This document shows, in pieces, positions 45,208 through 51,628 of a stretch of 51,628 nt of DNA (the stretch's first letter is position 1; each line of letters starts with the position of its first letter). Location of the stretch: contig NMRA01001128.1 of the NCBI GenBank assembly GCA_002633005.1, positions 1-51,628 of the forward strand, given 5' to 3'. This DNA comes from Phoronis australis. Taxonomy: Eukaryota; Phoronida; Phoronidae. A model generated the notes under the pieces. It did not search any database. It was not told the origin of the DNA and saw only the letters and a program-made list of their open reading frames with translations. A program made the translations under genes and the position numbers.

Positions 45208-46266
45208 ACCAACTTTGGGGCTTAATAACTCCAAAATGGGTGCAGGTACGGTCTTTAAATTCGGCGTATGACTTTTGACGGTAAATAAATTTTGATTGGT
45301 TATATAATCATATTCCATATTGCACCGGAAGAGGTCATTTGGTGCAAAGGTAGAAGTCAACATGACAATTTAAAAAATTACTTTTCTAAGCAATCGGGTC
45401 ATCCAATCAGGTGAAATAGGTCAAAGGTGAATAGGTGCAAACTACAATTTTGAGCTAGACACTTCAAATTGACAGGTCTGATTGCCACACGTAAATCAAA
45501 TCGGAATCCAAAGTTTCAGGTCATTTAGTGCAAACATGGGGTCATCAGGTGCATTTTCCTTCTGAAAATTTGACCTTTTCAACCAGCAAGTATTCTGATG
45601 TGTCAACCGTTAGACAACTGTGATTATCAGCGTTAAACATATTTTCCATGGGCGTTGCAATAATTCTCCTAAAGATGCTTAAAATGCACCGGATCAGGTC
45701 AATTAGTGCAAAGGTCATGTAACGTTCAAAATGTTATATGTCATACGTTTTTCAAGGAATTCTTTTCAATTTCATCAGACTGGTGTAAGTCAACATGCCA
45801 ATTGAATACCCCACTTTACTTTGCAATAGGCCTAACCAATCAGAAAAAATAGGTCAAAGGTCATTGAGTGCAAACTAAAATTTTGAGCTAGAGACTTCAG
45901 AATTACGTATCTTTTTACTAAGTGCGATTGAGTTTGAATTCTAAATTTTCAGGCCATTTGGTGCACCCATGGGGTCATTAGGTGCATTTTTCTTCTGAAA
46001 GTTTGACCACTTCATTCATCTTGTATTCTGAACTGCTTGAAGTAAAACATCTGTGATTATTAGCATTAACCACACTTTTAATTGAGTTAACAATTACTCC
46101 CTCATCGGGGCTCATAATGCACCGGAAGAGGTCAATTAGTGGAAAGGTCATCAAAAAATTAATATGTGATTTCTCCTACAATTTTAAAGAATTCCTTTTC
46201 ATATTGGTAAACGGGTTGCTGTCAGTAACTTCCCATAATAATTCCAGTAATACGCACGCGCAGAGT
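44900..46266. mobile_element. 1.37-kb element with ACTCTGCGCGTG ends and tandem hairpins
   Basis: The left end ACTCTGCGCGTGTAAGC and the right end (inverse ACTCTGCGCGTGCGTA) share a 12-bp inverted repeat. The left end is amplified four times (44900, 44962, 45045, 45125). The interior has two half-elements related to each other: blocks containing ATTTTGAGCTAGA(C/G)ACTTC, GGGTCAT(C/T)AGGTGCATTTT and GTCAATTAGTG recur at about 45440-45720 and 45880-46150. No protein coding was recognised. No target duplication was found. Confidence 0.65.
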
Positions 46267-46269
46267 CCG

Positions 46270-46292
46270 TTATTGTCACGCCGTGACAATAA
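46270..46292. repeat. Perfect 23-bp palindrome
   Basis: TTATTGTCACG, one central C, then CGTGACAATAA. It starts three bases after the right end of the hairpin-bearing element. Confidence 0.9.
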
Positions 46293-47511
46293 TATTTCTA
46301 GTTTGCTGTTTACAATATAACGATTAGCAAATAGCGATTTTTAACTGCTTATCTAGGATAATTATAATTTTAATTCTTTTGTCACATTTTGTATATCTTT
46401 TAAGATAATTATGCAATTTACACATGGGTCTGCTTGTTCAGCGTGTAGAGATCTTTAGAGATATTTTTCTTTTCTTTTCTTAAAAGTAGGCATATCCTAC
46501 CTCCCTTACTTTAATAGGATTATTGCGAGTTTATAACAATAACGCGAGAATATGTGAGACTTAACTGTGACGTCACGGGAAGTGGGGAAAAAGCTTGTCG
46601 TTTGGTCATTTGCCCAATACGGTAGCAGAGTGTATTCTGTTATTGTCTTCGATTTTTTAGCCGTTTAGTTCGAAAAATGTCCAAAAAGCATTGCTGTTAT
46701 GGCAAATGAACTTCAGATTCGCACTACAATACGTTCTATCGCGTTCTGTACTTATTTCGTCCCGTGTATTTTAAACGGGCGGTAGGCGAAATCCACTCAC
46801 TGATAAAGTTTTCATCTCGTCAAAAATACATTCTAAACCTAAAATTACCACCTAAAAGGCTCTTACTTTCTTCAGTGACTCTTTATGCTTCTAACCATAT
46901 CTTCGATGAAGCATATATACGGGAATTCAGGTGACTTTGGCGAAGAATTCCAACTCCACTTTGTGGTTACTGTTAACTTTGTCCGCGCGCGCGATAACCA
47001 CAAACAAGTATTTCAACTGAGTCAGGTGAGTATGAGGCAAAGGCTAGCGCGAGACTGAGAGAAGCGCGAGATTTGGCGCGTGACCTGGTGATTTCACGTA
47101 ACTTCCTCAAAATGGCGGCTAGTGAGAGAAACTAGAGAGAACCGCGAGGTTTTCATGAATATGCTCAAGTTGTTTGTAGACTAAATTGTGTCCAGAGTCA
47201 GGGTATGTGTTAATTATAACTTCATGTGCACATATGCATGTTTCATTTGACTTTATTTGCTGTATTTTGAAGTGAATATCTTTTTATGGGGATACACTAT
47301 CGCCCCTGTATGCCTGTGCCTAGCGCCTTTCAGGCCTAGAGCGGGTTAAGTTCCAATTTCAGTCCGTTCACAGCTTCGCACAACATAACAAGTTCACATT
47401 TTCTTCGTCCATTCACAGTTATTCCACGAACCATCTACCATATCTTAAGTTGTTTTAACGTTTTAAGCGTAAAATTCACCATAAGAACTCCAGTACGTTT
47501 TAGCGTGTGTA
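46293..47511. other. Gene-less stretch with a promoter-like patch
   Basis: About 46975-47150 is rich in GCGC, contains CAAAATGGCGGC (about 47108-47119, the YY1 consensus) and is followed by a possible donor (CAGG|GTATGT at about 47200). I see no downstream coding exon. It could be a 5' UTR exon or a chance patch. Confidence 0.35.
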
Positions 47512-50109
47512 GCAAACATTCTTGCTCATGATGTTTCTTTTCAATTTACACAGTAATTATCGACATTTCGGTTATACCTCTTATGAGATGCAAAAAAGTA
47601 TTCTATACAAACCAATTTAGTCTAACATAAACAAATTTTAAAGAATATTTCGTAAGAAGGTAGTATGAAAAAATACTGTATTTATCTGCGATATTCTAGA
47701 TTCAAATGGAAGTCTCATGAATTACGATACATTTCAAAGATTTTATGTGTTTTATCCTCCGTTTACCGAATACTTGTGGGCTTAAGAAAGTATCTGCGGG
47801 ACGATTCCTTTAACGTTTGTTTACCTATTAGTAAATTTACAAGGCTCTTTCTACAATTTTATGAGAAAGCAAGTCCAGCAAAAATATATACATTTATCTA
47901 GTTGATAAAGTATATAAGAAACCAAAATTCTAAGCAAAATGGAGATATCACTTAATCTTCGGTGCACGGAAAAGTGGTGGAGGGTTTCCCACACCAATGC
48001 TGTCAATTTTACGTGTGACAAGAAATAAAAATGGTATTCCCCTAACTCATTGAATACTAACTACCAATTCCTTTCTACGTAAAATTGGAGTTATTGGTTC
48101 AGCTTTATGCAGCTTTATGTAAAGGAGAGTCCGAGAATATAGTCCATCTTTATTGGTCGTGTCTAGTAGTAGTATACATGTACGTAGCTTTTGGTTTTCA
48201 CTGACACAATGGATCGATCAAAAAGTAGGTTTGGCTTTAGCTCTTGAATTGTACACGTACAGTTTTGAGCATACGTAATGGCCAAAATACATTGAACGTG
48301 TCATTAACTTTGGCGAAATACCCCATTTATTGACAGAAATTAAAAAAATATGTTTGAAATCTCCGAACGTTCGCAAAAATATATCTTTATAACAAGTGTG
48401 AATTTGTCAAATTCAGAAATAGATGGACCCATGGCTCTTTCATATATGTAAATTGTAATCTTGCCCCTGGAGTGAATGTGTACATGCGTGTATGTCTGGT
48501 TAATAGGTTTACAGTTTTTCTTGTAATGTACTTTGGAATACCTTAAAAAATAATAATCTTACCTTTCTGTCGTGGTGGGTGAACGAATCTCGTGCCACCT
48601 CCCATTTTGCCTGTTCACTACTGTTACCAGAGTTGTAAGGGTGTCGAAAAAGTCTCATAGAAACTTGTTCATTTGCACTTAATAGATAGCCATAACAGGT
48701 GCTCTAAATCAACATTTTTGTCGTAGATATGAGAATTATCGTTTTAAAGTAATTATAATGATAGCTAACGAACTTGTTCACCTGACATTTATTTTACAAT
48801 GATCAAATAGCATACCGTTTGACTTTTTGAGACCAGTGTTGAACAGTATGACTCTTTAAAGCAGAGGTTGACTAAGACGGTGTGTAGGGGTTTCAAATAT
48901 GCTGATATATGACTGAAAGTTTTCAGTCGATGCAAATACGCAGAATTTCTAGACAGGCAAGAGCAGTCCCTGCTATTAAGAGAACGTTTACGTAATGCCC
49001 CTGCCAGTCTTACATGAGAAAATTTGAAAGAACGATATCGAACTCTAGCTACAGATGGTAACATTTAATCAACCCTTTTCTTTAACTGTCCGATTGGTAC
49101 GTTTTCTTGCAATAAATGTTTTGATACTGTACATGTTTTTGACTGAGCTAATAATCTAACAAGATGGTTCCGTCAAAATACGTGTACCTCCCACTGAAAG
49201 TAAGTGCAGTCTAGTAACTACTATAAAAATCCATGGTCGATATTCGTTGGGTATTGTTATAATGAAGCTGTCGGTTCCATCCTGGCTTTATGAGAATCTG
49301 TAGAGCAGGCGTGCCAAAATATAGGAAGAATTACGCTTGACACCCCTCCCCCAAAGCAAAAGTACTAGTTTCGCCCCTGGCAGTGCGCACGACCGACTTC
49401 TGAAATTTGTAACGTACACGAGCTTAATGGAATAATCTGATTTTGTTAATATAATTACTAATCTATATATTTGTGTGTCTTTTGCTTATCTATCATTGGA
49501 TCGCATCGAATGAATAATGTACTTTCTGTTGTAATTCCCTTTGCCGATTTATTTGAGCCCTGTCAGACCATGTCACTTACAAGCTTGTGCATCCTATTAC
49601 GAATAGTCACATCTCGTAGAAATAATGGTTGTCTAATTTACAATATTTGTGTTTCAGCTTCATGAAAAAAACGATTTGATACATTCTGCAGTTATACTGC
49701 GAACGTGCTGTAAGTTTCCGAGGATCAAGATCAGGATAGCGTTCCGTAAACCAAACTTCTTGTAAGAAATGCGAGAACACGCAGACTGCACATCACGCGA
49801 GACAAAGGCGAGTGTTTCGCGAGTACGTTCGAGACCTAACCAGCGTAACCTAGCAGAATGGCTAGCACTGAAGTGATAGGTCGATGAAGTTGAAAAAATG
49901 TTCAGTTATGGGATACAAGCCATGAATTACCGGGCTACAATTAGCTGTTTTGTTTCATAATCGAAAAACATTAGCAGCAAGAGCATGCTAAAATCTTGGG
50001 TCTCCAGTACGTACATGTAGTCGAGTTCCTCATACAATTGGGTGGCGTATTTTGAGAAATTCGCCATCAAATCATGTGGCTTGCAACGAAACGGCACAAA
50101 AGGTTAAGT
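47512..50109. repeat. 2.6-kb direct duplication, copy B
   Basis: Matches 29216-31817 throughout. Both breakpoints are sharp: neighbouring sequence is unrelated on the left and on the right. At the right end copy B lacks nine bases (gaatcctag) that copy A has just before CACAAAAGGTTAAGT. Confidence 0.85.
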
Positions 50110-50204
50110 ATCGGCTCGTAGAGGGTCTTTGAAGTCGTTATCTCCTTGTCTAGTTCAAAAACTTGAAAACATATACTAAATGAAGTAATTTGTAACATGA
50201 CGTT

Positions 50205-50540
50205 ATGCTTTCTGCATGTTATCAAACTAAAGCCTTTTTGAGCAGAATTATGTACCTTTATCGCCATATCGTGAAACTGATGCCAACTATCAGCAACTGC
50301 AGTGTGACTACCCGGACGTATGGCCTCAAATTGGCACCGGCTTTACTGGACGCTCATGGCGTTGTTTCAACAAACAAACAAAAACATATTTAAACTCAAC
50401 ACAATGTGCTTCTCATCTGAATTACAATAACACGCACCTGTACTTGATTTTTGCTGTCCAGACACCACAACCGGGGAAGTTTCCCGGGCAGTTGTCATTT
50501 TGTCATTTCGCCAGGAAAATAATCACTTGCTAAATTTACT
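50205..50540. repeat. Dispersed repeat, copy 2 (related to 41025-41765)
   Basis: Same order of blocks as in copy 1, without the ~350-bp middle. It follows copy B of the 2.6-kb duplication by about 95 bp. Confidence 0.6.
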
Positions 50541-51208
50541 TTAATTTTTCAATTACTAGACAAATCGTATTTCAAAACGTGACAAAAAATTACAATCGAT
50601 ACATTGTCTAGAAATAAAAACTCTGCGATTGAAAACGCAAAGGGGAGAGTGTTGTGACCTGAATGTCGGCGATGGGAAAAATAATATTGCACATGCTAAA
50701 AATTGTACGACACTTGGCTTACCTCAAAATCCAACTGCTGCCTGGTGGTTTGATAATTGCAGCGCTCTAGCGGTGAAATTAGAGGTAAGTAGGCGCCCAA
50801 AGTCTTGCCCATAGCTTTTAGCTCTGAATTTTAAAAGTCCAGTGAAATCGAAACCTGACTCACAAACATGTAGGCCTACCAATAGGTATTTACTTCCAGT
50901 CTGCAGTGGCGGATCTGGGATGTCGCAGAAGGAAGCCCAACCACACATATTCGATTGCAGAGGTCCGCGTGCATTTCACTCTCGGCGAACATTTGTTACT
51001 CAAACACTAACTACACAGACACGATGTTACACAAGCGCTGACGTTTTATTGATGAGCTGAACGCCAAAAACATTAACATGCCTGCGCTTACATATATATT
51101 GCATACACTCCAAATAGGGCTTTCTTGCAAGCAGTTGTTTTTATTTTTCATTTAGTTTTAAAGTTAGAAAAATACCAGGTACTAGTGACTTGTCCAAAGA
51201 TAGAGTTT
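50541..51208. other. Stretch without a recognised gene
   Basis: Contains one more AGTGGCGGATCTGGGAT end (about 50905-50921) of the GGCGGAT repeat family. Overlapping frames of 60-74 codons on both strands have no domain. Confidence 0.45.
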
Positions 51209-51464
51209 TTAGTTACGGAATCCCCCACAATTTTTCTTGTCGGCAATCTTGTTCTTCTCCAAGTTACACTGTACATGATCTGAACTGAGAACTATCAGCA
51301 GTTCTGTGTTGTCGAATCCAAGTTTCAGCATAAGGCTGTGGGTCGAACATGGACCATTGACCTTGCCAAGCAGCAAGCTGAAGGTGGTTTTTAATAGCAA
51401 ACAAGAGCTAGAGTCTGTTACAATCCGATTCATTTCGCTGAATCCTCGCTCACATTCAGCTGTA
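51209..51464 (-). pseudogene. hAT-dimerisation (KIAA1586-like) C-terminal fragment
   Basis: After an acceptor-like gttttccttgcag the frame reads TAECERGFSEMNRIVTDS then LLLKTTFSLLLGKVNGP. The C-E-R-x-F-S-x-M-N-x-I segment is the hallmark of the hAT-family dimerisation domain found in transposases and domesticated KIAA1586/ZNF862-like proteins. After GKVNGP the expected continuation (a DPxPYxxTW-type segment) lies in another frame, so there is an indel at about 51345-51355 and the end at 51209 is a shifted frame. No zinc finger or catalytic core is seen nearby on the minus strand up to the window edge, so it is a fragment. Confidence 0.65.
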
Positions 51465-51628
51465 CTGCAAGGAAAACGGTCTTATGCAGAGGTCCAGTTG
51501 TCGCACAGCACTTCGTAGGTTGACTAGTATAACCTTCTCCTCCAATGCTAGGAATGGGGCTATTCGGAAAATCTACAATCACTAGAGGGCGTGCGTGTAC
51601 TAGTGGTGATAGATTAACAGCCTCGATT

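Overview
The window is AT-rich, intron-bearing eukaryotic nuclear DNA, most likely from an invertebrate animal. The evidence is GT-AG introns of 0.4-3.6 kb, a PRMT2-type arginine methyltransferase, a 12-helix MFS transporter of the MFSD4/NaGLT1 type, and many kinds of degraded transposable element. I cannot name the species. A marine bilaterian (echinoderm, hemichordate, cephalochordate or mollusc) would fit, but this is inference.

Layout. 1-2.1 kb: intronic DNA with two copies of a 6-bp-TSD inverted-repeat element (447-946 and 1640-2002) and a small GGCGGAT-ended repeat. 2.1-11.05 kb, + strand: the last seven coding exons of a PRMT2-like gene; the first exons, including any SH3 domain, lie off the left edge or were not recognised. 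One intron holds a 1.73-kb TIR transposon and the 3' UTR holds a MITE. 11-16.5 kb: no confident gene, but a ~350-bp tandem repeat carrying the box GGGGTACGTACACTACA. 16.5-19.5 kb: two copies of a possible terminal exon, then a complete-ended but pol-deleted LTR retrotransposon (17517-19490, TSD AATAC) with gag, zinc knuckles and protease. 19.5-29.2 kb: gene-poor repeats, a long hairpin, an octamer-palindrome tandem repeat and a broken LINE reverse transcriptase. 29.2-31.8 kb and 47.5-50.1 kb: the two copies of a 2.6-kb direct duplication. Between them, on the - strand, is a complete three-exon 477-codon MFS transporter gene (38069-32161), followed by a foldback-like pair of inverted TATCGATA minisatellites (39.0-40.5 kb) and a 1.37-kb element with tandem hairpins at one end (44.9-46.3 kb). 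At 51.2-51.5 kb on the - strand is a decayed hAT-dimerisation (KIAA1586-like) fragment.

Two host genes are well supported. PRMT2-like is a nuclear S-adenosylmethionine-dependent arginine methyltransferase; the MFSD4-like protein is a plasma-membrane solute carrier. Nothing suggests they work together.

Six single Ns occur. At five of them the sequence to the left is repeated, slightly diverged, on the right. These look like unmerged overlaps of two haplotypes. One of them exposes a transposon insertion present in only one haplotype, in the last PRMT2 intron. Local 'duplications' next to an N should be treated as assembly artefacts until shown otherwise.
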